64,000 nucleotides of DNA from Christensenella minuta (GTDB lineage Bacteria; Bacillota; Clostridia; Christensenellales; Christensenellaceae): assembly GCF_003628755.1 (NCBI RefSeq), contig NZ_CP029256.1:1879585-1943584 (forward strand). Reading direction: 5' to 3'. Within the stretch, counting starts at the first letter, position 1. The number at the start of each line of letters is the position of its first letter. Shown in pieces: positions 1 through 7,500 of this stretch. The notes beneath the pieces are model-generated. The model was not told the origin of the DNA and searched no databases. It saw only the letters and a program-made list of their open reading frames with translations. Position numbers and translations under genes: made by a program.

Positions 1-225
1 CTTTTCAAGGTCCGGCGCCTGTTCTTCCACGCGGACGGCTTCCATCTCGCCCTCCACGTTGAACACATCCATCACTTCCCCGGGGATATCGAGGCCAAGA
101 AAGGAATCCACCAGCACAGCGCGGTGCCCCGCCCGCCGCAACGCGTTGGTTACCATCGTTCCCGAGGAAAGGGACACTTCGCGCTCCGAGCTCATCCCGC
201 CTGCCAAAACAACAATATTCATCAT
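1..225 (-). CDS. ddl: D-alanine--D-alanine ligase, N-terminal part
   Basis: The minus strand from about base 225 down to the window edge reads as the first 75 residues of an ATP-grasp ligase that joins two D-Ala residues for peptidoglycan precursors. The opening VVLAGGMSSEREVSLSSG is the typical Ddl start (glycine-rich segment followed by SxEReVS). The gene runs off the left edge, so only the N-terminal subdomain is visible. Two adjacent ATG codons (225 and 222) could be the start, and neither has a strong ribosome site. It is a host housekeeping gene and marks the chromosome side of the integration junction. Confidence 0.85.
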   Translation of the reverse strand, partial: MMNIVVLAGGMSSEREVSLSSGTMVTNALRRAGHRAVLVDSFLGLDIPGEVMDVFNVEGEMEAVRVEEQAPDLEK

Positions 226-422
226 GATTTTTTAAATGCTCCAATCCGTATTTTCGCAACTGTATGTGTTTTTATTCCGCCGTTTAAAAACCCTTTTAAG
301 CCGTGATTTATTGTAACACATGAGCCCTTCTCCCGCAATAGAAAACGCGTGGCTAAGAGGAATCCCGGCTGTGTACAGCGTCCCGGAAGGCGGCTTTGAG
401 CCGCTTATCCGGCGCGGCCTTT

Positions 423-1112
423 TCACTCCCGCCTATCCGCCGTACGAATGTCCGTCACCTGCAGGACGTTTCCCGAAACGGTAAATTTTATTTCATAATC
501 CTTGTATTCCATGCCATAGGTCCGCTCCGGGTCGTTATGATACGCAGGCCGCGGGTCCTCGCGCAACAGGGCGCAAATCACCGCAATATCCCCGTCCGGT
601 ATTGCGCCCAGCTTTTCCCGGTCCATTTGCACCTGCAGGCGCACGCCGTTTGGAGCCGCCGCGAAGCCCGTAACCGCCTCCGGGTGGCTGTCGGTCGGCA
701 CATAGGGTTTGATATCGTAGACGGGCGTCCCGTCCATCATGTCAACGCCCGAAATATGCAGGATCGGACCTGCTTCCGCATTGTATTCAATGGCTTCCAG
801 CTTCACCGGCGATATGCCGATGGGATTTGGCCGATAAGGAGAACGCGACGCGAAGACCCCGACGCGAACATTGCCGCCAAGCCTCGGAGGACGCACCGTC
901 GGTGACCATCCATCCTGTTCGGATGCGGAAAATCCCCACAATATCCAGATATGGGAAAACCCCTCGAGGCCACGCAGGGCTTCCGGATTCCTGTAGCCCT
1001 CTTCAAATACAACGGAGGCCTCCGCTCCGCCGACAAGGCCGCTCTGGCGGGGAATCCCGAATTTTGCCGGAAAATCGCTTTTGATATGGGCAATCTTTTT
1101 TAATCGTACCAT
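423..1112 (-). CDS. trmO: tRNA (N6-threonylcarbamoyladenosine37-N6)-methyltransferase TrmO
   Basis: This 229-residue protein belongs to the TrmO/TsaA (YaeB, UPF0066) family, which uses S-adenosylmethionine to methylate t6A37 in tRNA-Thr. The family signature is clear in the N-terminal half: an R-x-GGN segment, then VGVFASRSPYRPNPIGIS with the conserved RPNPIG. The open frame extends upstream to base 1481, but ATG at 1112 has AGGAGAG about 11 bases before it and starts at the usual family N-terminus, so the longer version, which would run across the tRNA, is rejected. It lies just downstream of a tRNA-Thr gene end on the same strand, which fits its substrate, though this may be coincidence. 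Confidence 0.9.
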   Translation of the reverse strand: MVRLKKIAHIKSDFPAKFGIPRQSGLVGGAEASVVFEEGYRNPEALRGLEGFSHIWILWGFSASEQDGWSPTVRPPRLGGNVRVGVFASRSPYRPNPIGISPVKLEAIEYNAEAGPILHISGVDMMDGTPVYDIKPYVPTDSHPEAVTGFAAAPNGVRLQVQMDREKLGAIPDGDIAVICALLREDPRPAYHNDPERTYGMEYKDYEIKFTVSGNVLQVTDIRTADRRE

Positions 1113-1198
1113 AAGCGCATACCTCTCTCCTGAAAATCTTCTATCACACCGCAGGCCTTCTTGCTCCGGGCACGAACGAAAGCATAACGCTGCAAAAC

Positions 1199-1232
1199 AT
1201 AAAAAAACCCCGCAGGTTTCCCTGCGGGTTCC
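1199..1232 (-). terminator. Rho-independent terminator after tRNA-Thr
   Basis: On the minus strand an ACCCGCAGG/CCTGCGGGG hairpin is followed by a run of seven T. It lies directly downstream of the tRNA-Thr 3' end and before trmO, so it ends the tRNA transcript. Its position shows that the chromosomal side of the junction kept the natural tRNA tail. Confidence 0.85.
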
Positions 1233-1255
1233 GTACCGCGGAGTCTGCCGCGACG

Positions 1256-1306
1256 TGGAGCTGATGGTGGGAATTGAACCCACGACCTCATCCTTACCAA
1301 GGACGT
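1256..1306 (-). tRNA. 3' part of tRNA-Thr(GGT), element attachment end
   Basis: On the minus strand the sequence forms the 3' half of a tRNA: anticodon stem CGTCC/GGATG around a TTGGTAA loop (anticodon GGT, threonine), variable loop, T arm GTGGG-TTCAATT-CCCAC, acceptor strand CATCAGC, discriminator T and encoded CCA. Upstream of the anticodon stem no D arm or 5' acceptor strand can be found, so the gene is cut near nucleotide 26. This is what remains at one end when an element integrates into the 3' half of a tRNA gene. The complete tRNA should lie at the far end, which is not in this window. Confidence 0.8.
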
Positions 1307-1452
1307 AGTTGGCACTTTGTTTCGTGCAAAAACTGTTAAAAGAATAATTTAATTGCAATACGCGACGTTCCGCGAAACGCATGGTTGAGGCGTTTTTGGA
1401 CATCGCGTATATTTTTTGCGTCGAATTGTGCAATAGATGAAAAATTTGTGAT

Positions 1453-1534
1453 TTATGAGCAAAACCTAGTTTTATGAGCAAAATTTATGAGCAAAACAAG
1501 AGCGAAGAAAAAAATGAGTAATTTTTGCTCATAA
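1453..1534. repeat. Three direct and one inverted copy of a 12-bp motif near the element end
   Basis: TTATGAGCAAAA occurs at 1453-1464, 1472-1483 and 1485-1496, and its reverse complement at 1523-1534. The block lies about 150 bases inside the tRNA-Thr junction and upstream of parA. Position and spacing suit arm-type sites for an integrase or its directionality factor, or a ParB/replication iteron; the sequence alone does not decide. Confidence 0.6.
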
Positions 1535-1659
1535 AATCAAAAGGCAGTAGTCAGTGGCTCAAAAATATAGATATTGCATATTTGCACATATACCTTATTT
1601 AAAACATATTCTGGTTTGAAATTGAATGTAATAGGCATAAGGAAACAAATAAACGGAAG

Positions 1660-1720
1660 GAATCTCTTGATAATAATGTATAATACAAAAGCCGTTTGCG
1701 AGAGCAAGCGGCTTTTGCAT
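1660..1720 (+). promoter_or_regulatory. Probable parA promoter -10 and leader hairpin
   Basis: A perfect TATAAT lies at 1679-1684, with no convincing -35 box at the right distance. Directly after it, 1687-1717 forms a strong hairpin (AAAAGCCGTTTGC, GAGA loop, GCAAGCGGCTTTT) placed between the -10 and the parA ribosome site (AAAGGAGG, 1732-1739). The hairpin could work as an attenuator or a weak terminator in the leader. The stretch 1313-1650 otherwise holds only the 12-bp repeats and AT-rich sequence. Confidence 0.45.
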
Positions 1721-1746
1721 ATATTTCAAGCAAAGGAGGAACGAAT

Positions 1747-2565
1747 ATGACGAAAGTGATCGCCCTTGCCAATCAAAAGGGCGGCGTGGGCAAAACGACG
1801 ACAACAGTAAATCTCGGGATCGGGCTTGTACGACACGGGAAAAAAGTACTTCTTGTAGATGCGGACGCACAGGGTAATCTAACGGACAGCCTCGGCTGGC
1901 ATGAACCGGACAATCTGCATAAAACCCTTGCAACCGTAATGGGAAAAATCATCACGGACGAACCGCTCCAAAAGAGAGAAGGTATCCTACATCACGCTGA
2001 AGGCATAGACCTGCTCCCGGCAAATATCGAATTGTCCGCAATGGAAGTATCGCTTGTCAACACGATGAGCCGTGAGACTATCATGCGGAATTATCTGGAG
2101 GAAGTCAAGAAGGATTATGATTATGTCCTTATCGACTGTATGCCGTCTCTCGGCATGGTAACGGTCAATGCCCTGACTGCGGCGGACAGCGTATTGATCC
2201 CGGTGCAGGCACATTATCTTCCTGCAAAAGGGATGAGCCAGTTATTGCAGACGATCAGCCGTGTAAAACGGAATACGAACCCTGATCTCAGGATAGAGGG
2301 CGTCCTGCTTACGATGGTAGACGGACGCACGAACCTTTCAAAAGATATTTCTTTTATCCTGCGGCGGGATTTCGGGGATAAACTCAAAGTATTCAAAACA
2401 GAGATACCAATGGCGGTAAAAGTCGCGGAAACGAGTGCAGAGGGAAAGAGTATCTATGAATATGATAAGAGCGGACGCGCGGCGGCAGCATACGAAGCCT
2501 TAACGAAGGAGGTAATGAGAAATGGCAAGCAGCGTGAGAAACATCAAGCTGGCCTCAGTCGATGA
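1747..2565 (+). CDS. parA: ParA-family partition ATPase
   Basis: This 272-residue protein is a Walker-type ATPase of the ParA/Soj family. The deviant Walker A KGGVGKTTTT is near residues 11-20, followed by the VLLVDADAQGN switch and the YVLIDCMPSLG Walker B region. In conjugative elements such proteins help maintain or segregate the circular form. ATG 1747 follows AAAGGAGGAACGAAT and gives the family's normal N-terminus; a TTG further upstream lies in the leader hairpin. Its last 44 bases overlap the parB start, so the two are translationally coupled. It is the first gene inside the element end. Confidence 0.93.
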   Translation: MTKVIALANQKGGVGKTTTTVNLGIGLVRHGKKVLLVDADAQGNLTDSLGWHEPDNLHKTLATVMGKIITDEPLQKREGILHHAEGIDLLPANIELSAMEVSLVNTMSRETIMRNYLEEVKKDYDYVLIDCMPSLGMVTVNALTAADSVLIPVQAHYLPAKGMSQLLQTISRVKRNTNPDLRIEGVLLTMVDGRTNLSKDISFILRRDFGDKLKVFKTEIPMAVKVAETSAEGKSIYEYDKSGRAAAAYEALTKEVMRNGKQREKHQAGLSR

Positions 2566-3460
2566 CCTATTCTCCAGTGAAGCAGACAGGCAAGACGCGA
2601 AACACGAAAAAGTAATTGAGATTCCAATGGAAAAAATCAGCGAAAACCCGGACAACCCATTTCAGGTGCGGAACGATGAGGAAATGGCGAAAATGGTGGA
2701 GAGCGTAAAAGAATACGGCATTTTGAATCCCGCGCTTGTCCGTCCCAAACAAGACGGCGGTTATGAGCTTGTGGCAGGCCACCGCAGAAAATTTTCAGGG
2801 CTAAAAGCAGGATTGCAAACCCTTCCCTGTATCGTGCGAAACCTCACAGATGATGAAGCCGCGATTGCCATGGTGGATAGCAACTTGCAGCGTGAAAATA
2901 TCCTGCCAAGTGAACGGGCAAAGGCATATAAGCTGAAATTGGAGGCAGTCAAAAGGCAAGGAGCACGGACGGATTTAACTTCGCCGCAAGTTGCGGCGAA
3001 GTTTCGCAGCGATGATTTAGTAGCGTCCGATGCAAAAATTAGCGGCGATACATTACAGCGATATATCCGCTTAACCGAACTGATCCCGCCATTGATGCAA
3101 ATGGTAGATGATAAAAAGATCGCCCTTAACCCCGCCTATGAGTTGTCCTTTCTTCCTTTACCGTTGCAGGAAAATTTACTGGAAGTAATAGAACAGGAAG
3201 AAAGCACGCCGTCCCTCGCGCAAGCCCAGCGTCTAAAAAAGGCGGCGCAGGCTGGAAAGCTTGACCGAAACGGCATAGAGCTTGTATTGCAGGAGGAACG
3301 CCCGCAGGACTATAAGCTCACCATTGCGGGAGATAAGCTTAATAAATACTTCCCAAGAGATTACACGCCGAAACAAAAGGAGGAGATCATCTTCAAGGCG
3401 CTCGACCTGTATTACAGGAAACTGGAACGGGCGAAACAGGCGCGGGAATATGAACGGTAA
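2522..3460 (+). CDS. parB: ParB-like partition protein
   Basis: This 312-residue protein has the ParB/Spo0J N-terminal domain: IPMEKISENPDNPFQVR, then LVAGHRRKFSGLKAG (the GxRR box that binds nucleotide) and IAMVDSNLQRENILPSERA. A helix-turn-helix region follows around residues 130-200. Modern ParB proteins are CTP switches that load at parS sites; this is inferred from the family. It overlaps parA by 44 bases, with GGAGGT just before its ATG. The target centromere may be the repeats at 1453-1534, but this is untested. Confidence 0.9.
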   Translation: MASSVRNIKLASVDDLFSSEADRQDAKHEKVIEIPMEKISENPDNPFQVRNDEEMAKMVESVKEYGILNPALVRPKQDGGYELVAGHRRKFSGLKAGLQTLPCIVRNLTDDEAAIAMVDSNLQRENILPSERAKAYKLKLEAVKRQGARTDLTSPQVAAKFRSDDLVASDAKISGDTLQRYIRLTELIPPLMQMVDDKKIALNPAYELSFLPLPLQENLLEVIEQEESTPSLAQAQRLKKAAQAGKLDRNGIELVLQEERPQDYKLTIAGDKLNKYFPRDYTPKQKEEIIFKALDLYYRKLERAKQAREYER

Positions 3461-3526
3461 AAGCCTTGTGTTATGCGCAGACGCAAGGATTTTTCTATGC
3501 CCTTTTCACCGGGGAGGTGATGAAAC

Positions 3527-3715
3527 GTGTATTTTACAGAGGGCAAAGACTTAGAATACGAAAAAATGATGCGGGAAATCCCGGGATTTAACCGCGGGGA
3601 AATTAAACCGCAAGAAAAGAAACAGCGTTCCTCCCGCCTTACATATAATCGGAAAAAATGCCTGCAAAAGAGAAAAGGTAAGCCCGGGGAGAAGTCTGTC
3701 CTTTTGCAAAAATGA
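3527..3715 (+). CDS. Small basic protein of unknown function (GTG start)
   Basis: A 62-residue ORF starts at GTG 3527, eight bases after a strong GGGGAGGTGA ribosome site, and begins VYFTEGKDLEYEKMMREIPGF, followed by a Lys/Arg-rich tail. The start resembles small proteins of unknown function in Tn1549-type elements. The stop TGA at 3713-3715 is followed in the same frame by another 50 open codons (see 3716-3868), so this may be the front half of a longer gene. Confidence 0.5.
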   Translation: MYFTEGKDLEYEKMMREIPGFNRGEIKPQEKKQRSSRLTYNRKKCLQKRKGKPGEKSVLLQK

Positions 3716-3868
3716 GGTGACATAGTTTTTCCCCCTTCCCCTTACAAACCCCAACCCTGTTACCTGCCGTATTACCAGCCGAAAGAAGAATTTCAGGCAT
3801 TAGACAACAAAGCAGAATCAGAATATAATGGTGGCAAATACGAGGGAAAGGGGCAGCAGTTACAATGA
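3716..3868 (+). other. In-frame continuation ORF after TGA; possible second half of the upstream gene
   Basis: Directly after the TGA at 3713, the same frame stays open for 50 codons and encodes a Pro/Tyr-rich then acidic segment (PYKPQPCYLPYYQPKEEFQALD). It has no ATG, GTG or TTG start, only an ATA at 3722 hard against GAGGTGA. Its own stop overlaps the next gene's ATG as ATGA (3865-3868), a common coupling signature. It could be the 3' half of a gene broken by a nonsense mutation, stop-codon readthrough, or chance. Confidence 0.35.
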
Positions 3869-4473
3869 AGCGTAAGAGAATTGTCATTATAGCAGCGGCA
3901 GGGATAGCCGCAGGTATGATAGCGGTCAGTATAGCAGGAGGCCAGAACAAACAAGCGGAAATTATATCCTGTCCTACAAGCGCACCTACAACAACAGCTA
4001 CAGTAGGCGCGTTGGCAATCCCGTCTCCTGAACCAAGCCGTGGTCAGTCATTTGCTCCAACGGCCTCCGCATCGGTGACAGGAAACAATGAGGAAAGCAT
4101 ACAAAGCATTGGACAGGGAAAAGATAACACGGTGAAAAGCAACGAAAGTTCAAGCACGTCAAATTCCAAAGGTACGCAAACCAGAACAGATCATTCTTTG
4201 TACGAATCACAATCTACTTCCCAATCGGCTGCTGTACCGGAAAATGAGCCTACTTCGGAATCAAATCCCGATCCGCTTCCGGCATCTACTCCACAGCCTA
4301 CGCCTGCCCCAACTCCAGAGCCTACGGCAGAACCTACGCCACAGCCAACAGCCCCCAAACAAGATATTGCGGTATGTAATACCTGCGGAGCGGAAATGAC
4401 GATAGACACAATCGTTGCACATGGGAAAAGCCATACGCTAAATGGAGAAAACTTCAGTTACTATGTAAAATAA
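3865..4473 (+). CDS. Secreted or anchored Ser/Thr/Pro-rich protein with C-terminal C2H2-like finger
   Basis: This 202-residue protein has a basic N-terminus and one hydrophobic helix (residues about 5-26, signal peptide or anchor). A long low-complexity Ser/Thr region follows, then a PTP-rich stalk (about residues 130-167). The C-terminal end holds CNTCGAEM with two later histidines, spacing C-x2-C-x11-H-x3-H, which resembles a classical zinc finger outside the cell. It precedes the large adhesin gene, which has a similar Pro/Thr stalk, but a terminator lies between them. Function unknown. The start overlaps the preceding frame (ATGA) and lacks a strong ribosome site. Confidence 0.65.
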   Translation: MKRKRIVIIAAAGIAAGMIAVSIAGGQNKQAEIISCPTSAPTTTATVGALAIPSPEPSRGQSFAPTASASVTGNNEESIQSIGQGKDNTVKSNESSSTSNSKGTQTRTDHSLYESQSTSQSAAVPENEPTSESNPDPLPASTPQPTPAPTPEPTAEPTPQPTAPKQDIAVCNTCGAEMTIDTIVAHGKSHTLNGENFSYYVK

Positions 4474-4485
4474 TAATATATAAGT

Positions 4486-4518
4486 AAAAAAGGCTTGCAA
4501 AAAGATGCAGGCCTTTTT
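4486..4518 (+). terminator. Hairpin terminator
   Basis: AAAAAAGGCTTGCA pairs with TGCAGGCCTTTTT, giving a stem followed by a T run. It separates the finger protein gene from the adhesin gene; the flanking A and T runs would let it act in both directions. Confidence 0.7.
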
Positions 4519-4552
4519 GTTTACCCTTTTATCTGAAAAACAGGAGGTAGTT

Positions 4553-7500
4553 ATGAAAAAGATATCAAAAAAGGCAGTTTGCCTCATATTGGCAGTCGCG
4601 GTCTGTTTTTCCCTGATACCCGTTTCGGCATCAGCGGAAAACGGTATACCAAGCCCAGAATTGCCGGAAGTATCCATATCATCATCGGAACCAACGAAAA
4701 CGCCTGTTGTTGAACCGACGCCAGAGATTACTTCCACACCGGAACCGGAGAAAACACCGATTCCAACGGAAACGCCAAGTCAGGCGAATGAACAGGAACC
4801 GGAACCAACACCGAAACCACGGACGGCAGATATCAGCGGTATTCAGCCGATCCTGTTCCGAACAGTAAAGCAGCCTTTGGTACAGGTAACGTACCATTAT
4901 TACGCCCATGATGTCAGCGAAATACAATCTAGCCATTCCTTTTATGCAGAATTTGAAACAGATGGACGAGCCATCATGGTTTCGGCAAACAAATACCCGG
5001 ACAGGATCCCGGTCAGCACAGACCGTTTCCGTGTGACGCTGGACGGTGGCATAGACGTCACAGGCCATGCAGCCTATGACGCTGAAAGCGGGATCATTTC
5101 GCTTCCGGGCAATCTTGCCGGGCATGATCTGCATATTGAATTGTATTGCCCTGTTTCCGAAATCACGGAACTGCCCGTTACCGTAACGGTCAGTACCAAC
5201 AGGCACGATGTGTATGAAGACAGCGCCGTGGAACTCACTATGCCCTCCAATGCAGATACGGTCAGCATTCCGCTTACAGGCGTTTCAGGAGCCTCTGTCT
5301 CTCAAAACGGCGTAGACCTGCCGGACAGGGATTACAGCATAGAGAATGGAACGCTTACCATTTGCACCTCGCCGCTCGGCGGAAATATCCGGGTGAACGC
5401 CGCAGGCATTTTCCCCCAGACGCGCGGACGGGATAAGACCACGATCACCAGCATCCGCGACGAAAACCAGATCTATTACGGCTACTATACCAAATATTAT
5501 TGGGCTGACGGCAATCAGGCGTTTTGTCTCGATCCCACTGTTAAGGGAGCTTCCAACGGAGAGTATGCCATCAGCAGATACCTTGACCGTAACGGAAGCG
5601 ATCAGGATAAAACCTTAACAAAGATCGCGTATTACGGTTTCGGCGGCCCTGGATGGGACAGCGTAAAGGAGGGCTTGTTCGGAGATAACGACAACAATGA
5701 TTCCATGTATGCCCTGTGCCATGTAGCGGCGGCGTATGTATACCTCAATGACGAATCCGCGTTTAAGGGACTTGGCGATGATATGATCGGCCATGTCAAA
5801 GGAATGATAGCTTCGTTTGAGTCACAGGCTATGCCACCGGAGGGTTTTGACGCCTTCCTCTACAACGAGGGCCGCGCGAATGGCCAGCAGCCCATCATGA
5901 GCTGGGACTATACACCCACAGGTAACCTCGAGATCGTCAAAGTTTCTGCCGATCCCGCTAAAACGAACGGGAATCCCTGTTACTCTCTTGCCGGTGCGGT
6001 CTTTGATGTGTATTCCGGCAGCGGGCAGAAAATTGGCACAATCACCACAAAGGAAGATGGCAGAGGCAGTCTTACAGGCATCCCGGCAGGAACAGGATAT
6101 TACCTCGTAGAGCGTACCGCGCCAAAAGGGTATGCAGGACATACAGGGCAAATTTCTTTTGCCATTACCTCGGGACAAACGACGGCATTGGAGGTCAAAA
6201 ATATCCCGCAGAACGATCCGGCAGATATCCTGCTCCGCAAGCTGGACGCAGATAACGGAACAAATGTGCCGCAGGGCGGCGCGGGACTTATGGGAGCAGA
6301 ATTTACCATACGCTACTACAAAGGGCTGTATTCTACAGAAGCCGATTTGTCCGGGAAACAGCCGGAGCGGACATGGACTGTCAGGACAGACGCAGACGGC
6401 TATGCCCTGCTCCACCCGGACTATCTCGTTTCCGGCGATCCGCTGTATTACGGAAGCAATGGGCAAATACCCACCCTGCCTCTCGGAACAGTAACAATTC
6501 AGGAATCCAAAAGCCCGGAAGGATATTTGCCGAATGATGAACTGTTTATCCGGCAGATCAGCGCAGACAGCCAGGGCGTGGAATCGGTGTGGACATACAA
6601 TGCGCCTGTCGTTCGGGAATCCGTCATACGCGGCGGTGTTTCCGTACAGAAATGGGATAACGAACTGGACGGGAATACGCCGCAGGGAGACGGAACTCTG
6701 GAAAATACTGTACTGGAGATCGTCAACCGCAATGCGAAAGCAGTGATCGTAAACGGAAACTCCTTTGAGCCCGGGGAGGTCGTGCATACGATGATGACAG
6801 ACGAAACAGGCACGGCAAGTACGGCAAATGACCTGCTCCCCTATGGGAGATATGAGGTGAGGGAATCAGAAAACGGACAGCCGGAGGGGTATTTGCATGA
6901 GGGTGTACTTCAAAGAACGTTTGAAATCCGGGAAAACGGGAAAATAGTTAATCTGAACGCCTCCGGCACAGGAATCAAAAATGATGTGATCCGCGGCGGC
7001 GTCCGTATTGAGAAATGGGACGCGGAAATTGACGGAAACAAACCGCAGGGCGGCGGCACGCTTGCGGGCGCGGTGTTTGAGATTATAAGCCGGAGTAAAA
7101 TGGGTGTATTGGTAAACGGGACGCTGTATGCGCCCGGTGAAGTGGTATATACCATGAAAACGGACGAAACAGGCGCGGCAAGTACGGAAAATAACCTGCT
7201 TCCCTATGGTACATACGAAGTGCGGGAAACTGCTCCGCCGGATGAAGGATATCTGCATACGGGCGTACTCGCCCGTACTTTTACGATTCGTGAAAACGGA
7301 GAAATTGTGAACCTGAATACGGCTGATACGGCAATCAAAAACGAGCCGATCCGCGGCGACCTGAAAGGCGTGAAGATCGCAGACGGAACGGCGCAGCGGC
7401 TTGCGAATATCCCGTTCAAAATAACGTCCCTTACCACGGGAGAATCCCATACCATCATCACCGATAGGAACGGACAGTTTGATACCTCCTCCGCGTGGAA

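Noticed and set aside
1306-1440. Split or intron-containing tRNA-Thr with the 5' half nearby
   Set aside because: No D-arm or matching acceptor strand can be found in the adjacent bases; an attachment-site truncation explains it better.
1113-1481. N-terminal extension of the trmO frame to base 1481
   Set aside because: It runs through the tRNA-Thr remnant and terminator; the start at 1112 has a good ribosome site and the family's usual N-terminus.
1453-1534. CRISPR array
   Set aside because: Repeats are 12 bp, spacing is irregular and one copy is inverted; there are no cas genes in the window.
5822-6787. 321-codon ORF on the minus strand inside the adhesin gene
   Set aside because: Product is Cys/Arg/Phe-rich with no recognisable domain; it mirrors codon bias of the plus-strand adhesin, so it is a shadow frame.
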